Below are positions 47,386 through 54,863 of a stretch of DNA of 64,000 nucleotides, piece by piece. The stretch comes from Symbiodinium natans (taxonomy: Eukaryota; Sar; Dinophyceae; Suessiales; Symbiodiniaceae), in the NCBI GenBank assembly GCA_905221605.1, contig CAJNDS010001780.1, positions 62,001-126,000 of the forward strand. Reading direction: 5' to 3'. Each line of letters opens with the position of its first letter. Positions within the stretch are counted from its first letter, which is position 1. The translations under genes were made by a program, and so were the position numbers. The notes beneath the pieces are model-generated. The model had not been told where the DNA came from. It worked only from the letters and a program-made list of their open reading frames with translations, and did no database searches.

Positions 47386-50300
47386 CAATGTGGGGGTTTA
47401 CGAAAATGGGGGACCCCGAAAATCGACCCCCACATCGTAGGATCCCTTTATAAAAGGACCCCAATAAGGTACCCCCTAATATTGTAAAACCACCATTTTG
47501 CCTTACCTTCGGAACGGGGATGAACCCTAAAAACCGCGTTTGTAAGGGGTAAGAGTTTGCTGGGTTTGGGGTTATGGGTTTTGGGAGTGGTTTGTGCCAT
47601 GTTTATAGGCTCACGAAGCCTTCCTTCCGCCCAGAATCCTGCAAGCGAAGTTCACGAGAGGCCTTGTGAGACCCCAGACGGTAAGCCCACGAAGTTGTGC
47701 TAGCGTTAAAGTGCCTGGTTCTTGGTAGGGAATGAGGGAATGAAGGCACTATATCATCCCTTAAAGGGTATATATGGGGCCCTCATTCCCTACGAAGAAC
47801 CAGGGCGTAAAGTGCTTGACCTGGATCAGAAACCTTAAACCCTAAACCAAGCTCCTAACCACAAGGCGAGACGCTCAAGAAGCGCTTCAAGATGATGGAG
47901 AAGAACCAGCTGATTTTGGCCCGGCTGCTCAATTCTCAGGGTTGGTGAGTTGGAGTCGCTGGGTTTCAGCGTTCGCCGGCAGTTCTCCAAAAATCAGGTC
48001 CCCCTTTTGATATTTCCAGGATAATAAGGGCCACAAGAAGGGACCCTGATTTAGAGAACTACCCTCATGGTTCTGAGTATGATGCATCGTTGTTTCTGTC
48101 CTGATTATTTTCATGTTTCTATGCCTAGCATGGTTGGTATCTCGAAGCTCCTGATGCCCAGCATTGGGAGGGGCGGGGGGTATAGAGGTTCAGGGTCTTT
48201 GCGAATTTGGCGGGCTTAGGGTTTAGGGTTTAGGGTTTAGGGTTTAGGGTTTAGGGTTTACGGTCAAGTAGTATGTAGCACATGTTTAGGGGCAGGTTAT
48301 GGCGAGCTACTACTCGGGGGATCCTCCCAGCAAAGCGGGTGGAAACCGTGTAGCCAGTTCCATAAAGGTCGGCACCCCTTCTGAAAAGAACCTCCTCCCC
48401 CAACGAAATAAACTTTGAAAGTCTCCCGAACCTCCACCCCCCCCCCCCCCCAAAGAAACAAACTTTGAAAGTAACAGAATCCCCTTTCAGGAGCCTCCTC
48501 CCCCCAAGGAACAAACCCTAAACCCTAAACCCTAAACCCTAAACCCTAAACCCTAAACCCTAAACCCTAAACCCTAAACCCCCAAAAAAGAGCCTTATGT
48601 TCAGAAACCCCAAGTCGTGGCTGCGGCGACCAGGACATGAACGAGATCCAGCAGCTCATTGATCGCACCCAGACTACCCTCCGAAGGCCGGGAGGGTTTA
48701 GGGTTTAGGGTTTAGGGTTTAGGGTTTAGGGTTTAGGGTTTAGGGGTGGCAGGCCAAAGGCTTTGGCAGTTGAGGGATGAAGACAGGTAATTCTCAGCAT
48801 GGACCCGTGGGTTCGGGGCCAGCAGTTCCTTCGAAGCACCTTCGACGGCAGGAATCTTAACATAGCAGGGAGATAGTGTAGGTCTAAGCCCTAAACCCTA
48901 AACCCTAAACCCTAAACCTTGAACCCTGAACCCTGAACCCTGAACCCTGAACCCTAAATCCTCAACCCTAAACCCTAAACTCTAAGCCCTAAACCCTAAA
49001 CCGAAACAGAAGCCTCGGCTCGAAGTCCCCAGACCTGCACGAAGTCTGCGAAGCCCGAAAACCTTCGGCTTGCACCCCAAATTCCCAAACCTAACATAGG
49101 GTTTAGGGTTTAGGGTTTCGGTTTAGGGTTTGGGGTTTAGGGTTGAGGGTTTCGGGTTTAGGGTCTAGGGTTGAGGGTTTAGGGTTTAGGGTTTGCAGTC
49201 CCATCCTGGTTCCCAAAGCACTGAACCGTCAATCCTCATGCCTGTGAGGCTCCACCACCGCCAGGGGGACAGGCGCCGGGGCTGTTTCTGTTGAGTTTGG
49301 GTTTAGGGTTTAGGGTTTAGGGTTTGGGGTTTAGGGTTTAGGGTATAGGGTTTAGGGTTTGCAGTATCCGTTAAGGACCATTTTGTACGGGATTCCCTAT
49401 AAGCACTAAACCCACCAATGGCCCTCTCACATCACGCAAACCATTTGGCGTTATGGCTGACAGCGCTACGCCCTAAACCCACAAGGCCCAGTGCTTTGCC
49501 TTAGTTCACGAAAAGGATCCCGAAATGGTATGTATGTATGTATGGATGTATGTATGTATGTATGTATGTATGGGGTGTACGAAGATACGGAACTCCCAAA
49601 AAAGTCTCCCCAATAGTAGGATGTTCGAATAAGGACCCCAACAAGGCAACCCTCGTGCCGGTTGAGGGGAGCCATGCCCTACACCCCATGACCGAAAACG
49701 CAAGCCCTCAAGACCAACAGCGCGCTTCTTGCGAAGGTCCCTACTTTGAAATGCCATAGTACGGGTTTTGTAGTAAAGAATCCTGTTCCTATTGTGGATA
49801 CCTTAAGTTCAATTCCTCACGAACCCATAACTAAACCCATGTCCTTAAACCCTAAACCCTAAACCCTAAACCCTGAACCCTGAACCCTAAATCCTAAACC
49901 CTAAACCCTAAACCCTAAAACCTGACATGGACCAGGAAGGAGAGGGACGTGGAAAACGTGGATGATCTGGACGACCAGCTCCGTTCGCTTCCGGCAAAAA
50001 GATCCCGGGTTTGGGTTTAGGGTTTAGGGTTTAGGGTTTAGGGTTTCGGGGGTTTGGGGTCCAGGGTTTTCGGTTTTAGGCCCTAAACCCTAAACCCTAA
50101 ACCCTAAACCGTGTAAAGCCCTAAAACCCTAAAAACCCTAAAAACCCTAAAGCCCCTAAACCCTAAACCCTAAAGGGTTTCAGGGTTTTAGGGTCCAGGG
50201 TTTTCGTGGGGAGCGGGTTTTGGATGCTGCATGGGCTTCACATCAACACCCAACCCCATCTAAACCCAACCCTGAGGCCTCAACCCTAAACGGGATGTCA

Positions 50301-50635
50301 AGCGAAGGTTTGGGGACCCGGAACCAATCTATTTTGCTTCTTTGGGGGGTTGTAAGGTTCAGGGTCGAGGAGCTTGTAGGGATTATACGGCTTATGGCTG
50401 TTGTAGGGCTGAGAGTTTGGGGGAGGCTTGGCGCCTGGGGCTTGGGGTTGGGGGTTTATCTCAGGGCAGTTACGCGGTCCCTTAACTACCCCTTTTTAAG
50501 AAGGTAGTTAAGGGACCTCAGAGTTTATTTGAGGGGCCTTGCTTTTGGGGTGCAAGTGCAAACGCTGCCAAAGGTCAGATGGCAGACAGGATGCATGACG
50601 TGCAGGGCACGATTGGCGAGATGTACGACGAGGAG
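32506..50635 (+). CDS. DUF1275 (YoaK-like) membrane protein with coiled-coil flanks, ~20 exons
   Basis: Exons 32506-32718, 33380-33428, 34390-34479, 37202-37280, 37355-37417, 37837-37901, 38380-38413, 38927-38989 (see 39072-39111), 39277-39346, 39900-39940, 40237-40308, 40960-41016, 42119-42161, 42532-42584, 44313-44361, 46091-46150, 47866-47918, 48634-48686, 49936-49993 and 50579-50635 join in phase, about 440 codons. Exons 4-16 (about 250 residues, close to the bacterial DUF1275 length) carry family hallmarks: LMAGIIDVG, THVTG, GLQNAM, RTTHVTGTMTDIG, and hydrophobic helices such as GFCVLFFGLGSFLCGLIIP and PLYMSFFLGCVIGG. The N-terminal exon is a Gln/Glu-rich coiled coil and the last four exons are charged helices. 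Likely a multi-pass membrane protein; the family's substrate is not established. The true start may be far upstream (from 10452) and the stop is not located. Confidence 0.78.
33131..33203. mobile_element. Family M2 palindrome, shortened
   Basis: ATGGGGGTTTACGAAAATCG ... GGACCCCTAATTTCGGAAGC; internally deleted copy. Confidence 0.5.
33380..33428 (+). CDS. DUF1275 gene exon 2, Ser/acidic linker
   Basis: SSGSGCSSQEEDSSDDQ after CTACGATCAG, phase 2; GT donor at 33429. Possible phosphorylated linker. Confidence 0.6.
34390..34479 (+). CDS. DUF1275 gene exon 3
   Basis: LGDPEPAQPEVLAAGSDMLT then RQSTSYKMHK; GT donor at 34480 (GTCAGG), phase 0. A CCCTAAA array ends 11 bases upstream and a TTTAGGG array starts within 5 bases downstream. 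Confidence 0.72.
34699..34791. mobile_element. Family M1 palindromic element
   Basis: TGGGATGTTCCCCCTTATAC ... GGGGGAACATCCCAA with CCCCTATTCGGATCCCGATTA inside. Intronic. Confidence 0.75.
35534..35984. repeat. Poly-G duplicated element, copy 2
   Basis: Same blocks in the same order as 28184-28675, with a differently broken G-rich core (35686-35813). Intronic between exons 3 and 4. Confidence 0.8.
37202..37280 (+). CDS. DUF1275 gene exon 4, first helix
   Basis: ASFKRPQWYMLIFGNVLCLM, AGIIDV: the N-terminal DUF1275 helix with the conserved AGxxD. Acceptor CTAAGACAG; GC donor at 37281, phase 1. Confidence 0.82.
37281..37354 (+). other. 74-bp intron with TTTAGGG at its start
   Basis: Begins GCGTGGCAGGGTTTCGG and ends CTTCAATGCAG, followed by G. 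This is the shortest intron of the gene, and five telomere-like heptamers make up much of it. Confidence 0.7.
37355..37417 (+). CDS. DUF1275 gene exon 5
   Basis: SIKAFDVPTTHVTGPCGLTG: first copy of the THVTG motif of the family. Phase 1 in, GT donor at 37418, phase 1 out. Confidence 0.8.
37425..37515 (-). repeat. CCCTAAA array
   Basis: About 12 heptamers at the 5' end of an intron, an exception to the usual TTTAGGG-first order. Confidence 0.95.
37837..37901 (+). CDS. DUF1275 gene exon 6
   Basis: NTAKLGLFLENESVAGVGGE, matching the segment after THVTG in the family (xxxRLGL). Acceptor CGAAAG followed by G (37828 is an alternative start); GT donor at 37902, phase 0. Confidence 0.75.
38380..38413 (+). 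CDS. DUF1275 gene exon 7 (34 nt)
   Basis: AKQMGFCVLFF plus one base; acceptor TCCCACAAG followed by G; GC donor at 38414, phase 1, completing G|GC at 38927. Confidence 0.72.
38927..38989 (+). CDS. DUF1275 gene exon 8, first copy
   Basis: LGSFLCGLIIPKTQRLGCFM after AGAAACAG. Positions 38952-38988 are duplicated at 39072-39108. The donor here (GTGAGG at 38990) leaves phase 1, which does not fit exon 9. The donor after the second copy (GTAAGA, phase 0) does fit. Confidence 0.7.
39072..39111 (+). CDS. Exon 8, duplicated 3' part with the fitting donor
   Basis: Repeats IIPKTQRLGCFM and adds Leu before GTAAGA at 39112. The only difference from copy 1 in 37 bp (CCG to CCA) keeps proline. The TTTAGGG array at 38998-39064 separates the copies, so how they are spliced together is unresolved. 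Confidence 0.55.
39277..39346 (+). CDS. DUF1275 gene exon 9
   Basis: QPRIHFGGKGLYGTALIAEC, TSM. Acceptor AACCCAAG (phase 0). The frame requires ending one base into a codon at 39346 with a GA donor, phase 1. Conserved 'YG.ALL.E' helix of the family. Confidence 0.72.
39900..39940 (+). CDS. DUF1275 gene exon 10
   Basis: VLLLCAKFWPNHE after GGTTCTAAG followed by G, phase 1; GC donor at 39941, phase 0. Continues the exon 9 helix. Confidence 0.7.
40237..40308 (+). CDS. DUF1275 gene exon 11
   Basis: YAPYWAAMAAGLQNAMCTMH, FGAI: the conserved GLQNA helix. Acceptor CCTGGCCCAG with a pyrimidine tract; GT donor at 40309, phase 0. Confidence 0.85.
40960..41016 (+). CDS. DUF1275 gene exon 12, signature motif
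   Basis: VRTTHVTGTMTDIGSTSGR. RTTHVTGxxTDIG is the strongest family signature in the window. Acceptor CTCCCGAG; GC donor at 41017, phase 0. Confidence 0.88.
41042..41110 (+). repeat. TTTAGGG array at an intron 5' end
   Basis: Starts 26 bases after the inferred donor at 41017. Confidence 0.95.
41615..41699 (+). repeat. TTTTAGGG octamer array
   Basis: About nine octamers, a homogenised variant inside the same intron. Confidence 0.9.
42020..42117 (-). repeat. CCCTAAA array touching a splice acceptor
   Basis: The array ends ...CCCTAAACAG, and the AG of CAG (42117-42118) is the inferred acceptor. The repeat itself supplies the pyrimidine-containing 3' splice region. Confidence 0.9.
42119..42161 (+). 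CDS. DUF1275 gene exon 13
   Basis: VMLCVRRFFHKEGS plus one base; GT donor at 42162 (GTGGGC), phase 1. Amphipathic loop. Confidence 0.72.
42532..42584 (+). CDS. DUF1275 gene exon 14
   Basis: TQLLDEAELHIDKKKLM after GACCTCCAG followed by G; phase 1 in, GC donor at 42585, phase 0. Confidence 0.72.
42654..42753. mobile_element. Family M2 palindromic element
   Basis: GTGTCCGAAATTAAGGGTAC ... ATTTTCGGAACCCCCCATT, nearly complete copy of about 100 bp, intronic. Confidence 0.7.
43334..43437. mobile_element. Family M1 palindromic element with a poly-C centre
   Basis: TTGGGATGTTCATACTATCA ... TATAAGGGGGAGCATCCTAA; the centre has expanded to about 17 C. Confidence 0.7.
44215..44306 (-). repeat. CCCTAAA array just upstream of exon 15
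   Basis: Thirteen heptamers ending 6 bases before acceptor CCGAG (44312). Confidence 0.95.
44313..44361 (+). CDS. DUF1275 gene exon 15
   Basis: VLVPLYMSFFLGCVIG plus one base; GC donor at 44362, phase 1. Transmembrane helix. Ending here rather than at 44372 gives in-phase VIGGAGLYRTM with exon 16. Confidence 0.8.
44374..44511 (+). repeat. TTTAGGG array just downstream of exon 15
   Basis: About 19 perfect heptamers starting 13 bases after the exon. With 44215-44306 it places an inverted pair of arrays around a 49-nt exon. Confidence 0.95.
44551..44646. mobile_element. Family M1 palindromic element
   Basis: TTGGGATGTTGCCCCGTTTG ... GGGGGAACATCCCAA, with AACC/CCT flanks like the copy at 50857. 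Confidence 0.75.
44731..45985. repeat. Hairpin-headed GGCCCT repeat element, copy 1
   Basis: Starts with a GC-rich hairpin (CGCCCGCCACCCC ... GGGGTAGGCGGGCG), then GTCGAGCGCTCAG, (TA)n at 44877-44920, a CCTGGC/GGCCCT block (44957-45260), degenerate ~40-bp repeats with AGCAGGGG, and a unique tail. Parallel in layout to 57018-58290. Frames inside are artefacts. Confidence 0.65.
46091..46150 (+). CDS. DUF1275 gene exon 16, last family helix
   Basis: AGLYRTMQEDVFLIPAVVT after GGGACCCAG followed by G, phase 1; GC donor at 46151, phase 1. Confidence 0.78.
46213..46282 (+). repeat. TTGAGGG variant heptamer array
   Basis: Ten copies of GGGTTGA directly following canonical TTTAGGG. A homogenised variant. 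Confidence 0.95.
47389..47496. mobile_element. Family M2 palindromic element, reverse orientation
   Basis: TGTGGGGGTTTACGAAAATG ... ATTGTAAAACCACCATT; preceded by a (CT)n tract at 47355-47384. Confidence 0.7.
47714..47804. mobile_element. Inverted-repeat element (family M5)
   Basis: CTGGTTCTTGGTAGGGAATG ... CATTCCCTACGAAGAACCAG: about 20-bp ends with one difference. Related to 22057-22125. Confidence 0.65.
47866..47918 (+). CDS. DUF1275 gene exon 17, C-terminal helix
   Basis: ETLKKRFKMMEKNQLIL after ACCACAAG followed by G; phase 1 in, GC donor at 47919, phase 0. Confidence 0.75.
47981..48060. mobile_element. Family M3 palindromic element, best copy
   Basis: 80 bp: AGTTCTCCAAAAATCAGGTC ... 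GGGACCCTGATTTAGAGAACT (ends are inverted repeats). Intronic. Confidence 0.7.
48634..48686 (+). CDS. DUF1275 gene exon 18
   Basis: DMNEIQQLIDRTQTTLR after GCGACCAG, phase 0; GC donor at 48687 splits AG|G, phase 2. Coiled-coil character. Confidence 0.75.
49570..49655. mobile_element. Degenerate family M2 element next to (TATG)n
   Basis: GGGGTGTACGAAGATACGG ... CCCCAATAGTAGGATGTTCG ... AAGGACCCCAACAAGGCAAC in reverse orientation; follows a (TATG)n run at 49527-49570. Confidence 0.5.
49936..49993 (+). CDS. DUF1275 gene exon 19
   Basis: KERDVENVDDLDDQLRSLP after TGGACCAG followed by G, phase 2; GC donor at 49994, phase 0. Confidence 0.75.
50476..50517. repeat. Perfect 15-bp stem hairpin
   Basis: GGTCCCTTAACTACC and its exact reverse complement separated by 12 bases, near the 3' end of the intron before exon 20. 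A related single arm is at about 62881 (GGTCCCTTAATAGGG). Confidence 0.75.
50579..50635 (+). CDS. DUF1275 gene exon 20 (last secure exon)
   Basis: MADRMHDVQGTIGEMYDEE after AAAGGTCAG, phase 0. GC donors at 50636 or 50642, both phase 0. No stop here, so at least one more exon is expected. Confidence 0.7.
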
Positions 50636-50856
50636 GCGCGGGCCATAGGTTCGCAGGTTTTTAGTTGTCGCCCGAAACCCTAAACCCTAAACCCTAAACC
50701 CTAAACCCTAAACCCTAAATCCTAAACCCTAAACCCTAAACCCTACGGGTTAGAGGGTCCAGAGGTGAGGGGATCGGGAATTCGGGAGGTACGGGAGCCA
50801 TGAAGGGTTTGGGGTTTGGGGTTTAGGGTATAGGGTTCAGGGTTTAGGGCTAAACC

Positions 50857-50954
50857 TTGGGATGTTCCCCTTATACTAACAGTCTTTAGTAGGGATTTTC
50901 TACGGGGTACTATACTCCCGATTAAGGACTGTTAGTATAAGGGGGACATCCCAA
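50857..50954. mobile_element. Family M1 palindromic element, best copy
   Basis: TTGGGATGTTCCCCTTATAC TAACAG on the left; CTGTTAGTATAAGGGGGACATCCCAA on the right (written in part), 98 bp. Arms are near-perfect over about 40 bp. Confidence 0.8.
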
Positions 50955-52300
50955 CCTAAACCGTAAACCCTACTTAAGCTGAGAGTTCAAATCTTGGGGT
51001 CAAAGGCGGAGGGAAAAGGCGGTCAAGTGCCTTATCAACCACAACTATCGCCTACACCCCCAACACTGAAACCTTGAACCCTCCACCCCAACTCCTGATA
51101 TCTGAGCCCTCAGCCCACAAAGCCCTGATTTATCAATCCCAAACCCTAAACCCTAAACCCTGAACCCTGAACCCTGAACCCTAAACCCTAAACCCTGAAC
51201 CCTGAACCCTAAACCCTAAACCCTAAACCCTAAACCCTGCTCCAGCTTTAGAAAAAAAACCTAGTGCCGAGGACCGAGCCTCCGCGAAGCAAACTGCGCG
51301 CTCCAGCAGCTGGAGCTAGGCCCGCCCTTGTCCCTAAAGGCTTAGGATGTAATGCTTAGGAGTCACCCTAAACCCGAAACCCTAAACCCGAAACCCTAAA
51401 ACCTAAACCCTAAACCCCAAACCCTAAGCCCTCAACCCTAAACCCTAAACCCTAAACCCTAAACCCTAAACCCTAAGCCCTAAGCCCTGAGCCCTGAACC
51501 CTAAACCCTAAACCCTAAACCCTAAACCCTAAACCCTAAACCCTAAACCCTAAACCCTAAACAATAGGCCCTAAGCCCTAAGCCCTGAACCCTAAACCCC
51601 AAACCCAAGGGTTGGCTTCGGTCTTGGGGGGTTGCGGGGATATAGTGGGTTTGAGGCCTCAGCCCGTGAGAGGGTTTAGGGTTTCGGGTTTAGGGTTAAG
51701 GGTTTAGGGTTTTGTCCAGCCAAGATTCGTGAGCCCGCCTCTTGCAGGCACAGACGAAGCGTGAGGGGCCTGGGTTTTGGAATTCTGCAGGGTATTTCGG
51801 GCTTTAAAACGCCCCGGGCGTTCGCCGTCGTCCTTGTACGAAGCTTACCCTAAACCCTAAACCCAACACCTTAAACTGCAAAGCGGGGGTCTAGGGTTGG
51901 TTGGTTCCGGGATCAGAGCTGAGTGTGTAGAGTTGGGTCTCGGCTGTGACGGCCCAGACGACGTGCCCAGAGGTGCCACATTCATAGGACCCCAAGGGGG
52001 ACCCCACACAAGGTCTAGAGTTTAGGGTGCTTAGGGTTTAGGGTTCAGGGTGTAGGGTTTATGGTTTGAGCTCCTGAGATCTTCTTCAGGCTTAGTATGT
52101 GGGATGGGCTGGGGGGCCCCCTGGGATGCTATGACGCATGCAGCAGGAGGTATCTTCACACTTCGCGATGCGGATGGGTTCAGCTGAAACTAGACGCTGG
52201 GCGCTAGACCCGAAGCCCCAAGCCTTGAACCGGAAACCCGAAGCCCTATACAAAAACTAGGTGAGCTTGGGTACTTCGTTCTCTCGTGATCGAATAAGGC

Positions 52301-52398
52301 TTGGGAAGTTCCCCCTTATACTAGTCCTTAATGGGGATTATACTAGGGGGTATTGTAATCCCTATTAAGGAGTGTTAGTACAAGGGGGAACATTCCAA
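52301..52398. mobile_element. Family M1 palindromic element
   Basis: TTGGGAAGTTCCCCCTTATA ... AGTACAAGGGGGAACATTCCAA, 98 bp. Confidence 0.75.
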
Positions 52399-52432
52399 AA
52401 TAAGGCTGTTCTCCGGCAATTTGTTTGCCCCA

Positions 52433-52576
52433 AACCCTAAACCCTAAACCCTAAACCCTAAACCCTAAACCCTAAACCCTAAACCCTAAACACTTAACCC
52501 TAAACCCTAAACCCTAAACCCTAAACCCTAAACCCTAAACCCTAAACCCTAAACCCTAAACCCTAAACCCTAAACC
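52433..52576 (-). repeat. CCCTAAA array
   Basis: About 20 heptamers with one CACTTAA interruption. Confidence 0.95.
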
Positions 52577-53013
52577 GTGTTGCGGACCCCCCCTGCGCAG
52601 TCAGCGCAAATGAGGCGTTTTCAACGGCGTGCCCTTCGGCAGCTCAACTGCTGCCTTTCCTTTTTCCCTAGCTCGAAGCCTCCACTAAACCCTAAACCCT
52701 AAACCCTAAACCCTAAACCATAAACCCTGAACCCTAAACCCTAAACCCTAAACCCCAAACCCTAAACCCTAAACCCTAAACCCTAACCCTAAACCCAAAA
52801 CCCTAAACCCTAAACCTGAAACCCTAAACCCTAAACCCTAAACCCTAAACCTCAGGGTTTGGCGGAGCCAAGGCTGGGATTGAGGGCTTTCGTGTAAGGT
52901 TTAGGGCTTAGGGTTTAGGGTTTAAGGTTTGGGGCTTTTTTAGGAGGGTTTCGGGGGGTCCCGCGCTCCGGGGTTGGAGAATGGTTGGTGCAGAGCTGCG
53001 GGTGTTTTGTCAC

Positions 53014-53166
53014 ACCCTAAACCCTAAACCCTAAACCCTAAACCCTAAACGCTAAACCCTAAACCCTAAACCCTAAACCCTAAACCCTAAACCCTAAACC
53101 CTAAACCCCTAAACCCTAAACCCTAAACCCTAAACCCTAAACCCTAAACCCTAAACCCTAAACCCT
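53014..53166 (-). repeat. CCCTAAA array
   Basis: About 21 heptamers with one CCCCTAAA. Confidence 0.95.
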
Positions 53167-54226
53167 CAACCCTGAACCCTGACCCCTAAACCCTTCACCC
53201 TAGCCCATGAAAGATGTAAGCCCTAGAAGCCGAGTTGCTGCCCAAGGGCGTTGCATTTGCTTGCTCCGTGCACCGCCAGCTTTGCTTCGGACGGGGTGGG
53301 AGATGCAACACCCGAAGCCTGTTGGGGCTTCTCAACCCCAAACTTATCTACACCCTAAACCCTAAGCCCTAAGCCCTAAGCCCTAAACCCTAAACCCTAA
53401 ACCCTAAACCCTAAACCCGCAAACCCTATGCCATCCACAAGAGCCCTCAACCCAGGATCCCAAGCAGTGGATCCCTCTCTCGCCCACCTAAAGTCCCAAA
53501 GGCCGGTTGAAGACTTGGATTTAGGGTTTAGGGTTCAGGGTTGAGGGTTTAGGGTTTAGGGCTTCAGGTTTTTGGGGCTATAGGGCTATAGGGCTACAGG
53601 GCTATAGGGCTTTAGGGTGTGGGTGTTTCGGGTTTGGGATTTAGGGTTTCGGGTTTAGGGTTTGCTGTAATAGGGCGTAGATGCTGTGAAGGTTAGGCTT
53701 TTGGAACAAGTTTGAGGGCTTCGTGAGGCGCGAAGAGCAGCTTTGGCCCGATTGTGGAAGGCCATCTAACACTTTTCTCCCACCCCAGGCAAAGCCACCC
53801 AAACCTGCTCCTTTTGAGGTTTAGGCCTAAACTCAAGGCAGCAGTCCACTTCTAAAAACTTCTTCCGTTTTGGGGCGTTCCGTCAGGGGGTTGTAAGTGT
53901 CAGGGAAGGCAGGGGGGTCCCAGGAGTCTCAAAAGCGGTTTTTTGGGACCCCTTTCAGGGGGTCCCAGGCAGTCCCAAGCAGAGTCGCAAGGCCCTGGGC
54001 ACGCTGCGGCGAGGGGTCCAGGACCCTCTAGGCTGGGGCCCTTGGGGGTACCCATGAATCCAAGCACACGCCCCACAACCCACTTTCATAAAGGACTACG
54101 GGCCCATCGTGGGTGCTACCGACCTCCGAGCTGTGGGAGCCGGGCGAACGAGGGGCTTAGGCGCCGCCCCCCAACATAGGGGGCGGCCTAGGCCTTGAGT
54201 TTAGGGAGTCCATCAACCCGAACAAG

Positions 54227-54298
54227 GCAAAGCGGCTGCATCTTGGTGTAGATCTTGATTATGTGACCATGGCAATGGAACGTCGGCACTTTCCATGA
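54227..54298 (+). CDS. Candidate terminal exon
   Basis: AKRLHLGVDLDYVTMAMERR, HFP, stop TGA at 54296-54298, after acceptor CGAACAAG, phase 0. Protein-like; no family recognised. Could end the DUF1275 gene or belong to another gene. Confidence 0.35.
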   Translation, partial: AKRLHLGVDLDYVTMAMERRHFP

Positions 54299-54438
54299 AG
54301 CACACCCCGAACCCCCAAAGCCCTAATCTTAGAAAACTGGAGCTTTTGGCCTGGAGGTTTAGGGAAAAAAGGCTCTTAGCAAACGTGTAAAATCGGGGCC
54401 TTAACAATTAGAGCCGGGTTTTGGGGGGTTACTATAGT

Positions 54439-54482
54439 ATAATTACAAAGGGGCCATAAGGGAATGCTTTTTTTGTAATTAT
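54439..54482. repeat. Short inverted repeat
   Basis: ATAATTACAAA and TTTGTAATTAT, 11-bp arms, 22-base loop. Confidence 0.6.
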
Positions 54483-54807
54483 GCCGACCCCTATGGTCCG
54501 CCCTTTGGGGGCCCCAAGATAGGCAAAGCCGGAAGAACGCTAGATATCCGTCATCACAGAGTCCAAACCCCAAAGGGTTTAGGGAGTAGGGTTTGGGGTT
54601 TAGGGCTTAGGGTTTTCAGGGTTTAGGGAGGTGTCTGTTTTCTGGTTAACCGCAGAGTTCATAGGGATATCAGAAAGGAAGGGTTCCAAGGCAGTCAGCT
54701 TCTCGGGCCCAGGACGTTTTCGGCGGAGGGTTTTACGGTTGAAGGTTCTGCCCTCAACCCTAACCTCAAGGCTCAAGGGAGCCTAAAGGTGTGGCATTTT
54801 TCTCCAG

Positions 54808-54863
54808 CCCCGACGTGTTCGCAACACTGTTGCACATGGGCTCCGCTGCGCTCACTTGGTACC
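54808..54863 (+). CDS. Candidate exon, hydrophobic
   Basis: PDVFATLLHMGSAALTWY after TTTTTCTCCAG (good pyrimidine tract), phase 2; GT donor at 54864 (GTGTTA), phase 1. Membrane-prone. An overlapping antisense ORF exists (54766-55038), and I cannot exclude it. Confidence 0.35.

Larger units (their letters stand above)
50636..54226 (+). other. Repeat-rich interval with two weak exon candidates
   Basis: Weak candidates: 51748-51760 (AQTK after CTCTTGCAG, GTGAGG donor, phase 1) and 52601-52671 (SANEAFSTACPSAAQLLPF then a TAG stop at 52669). Both fit the phase chain and could end the DUF1275 gene, but neither has family support. The rest is telomeric arrays, two M1 palindromes and degenerate sequence. 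Confidence 0.35.
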
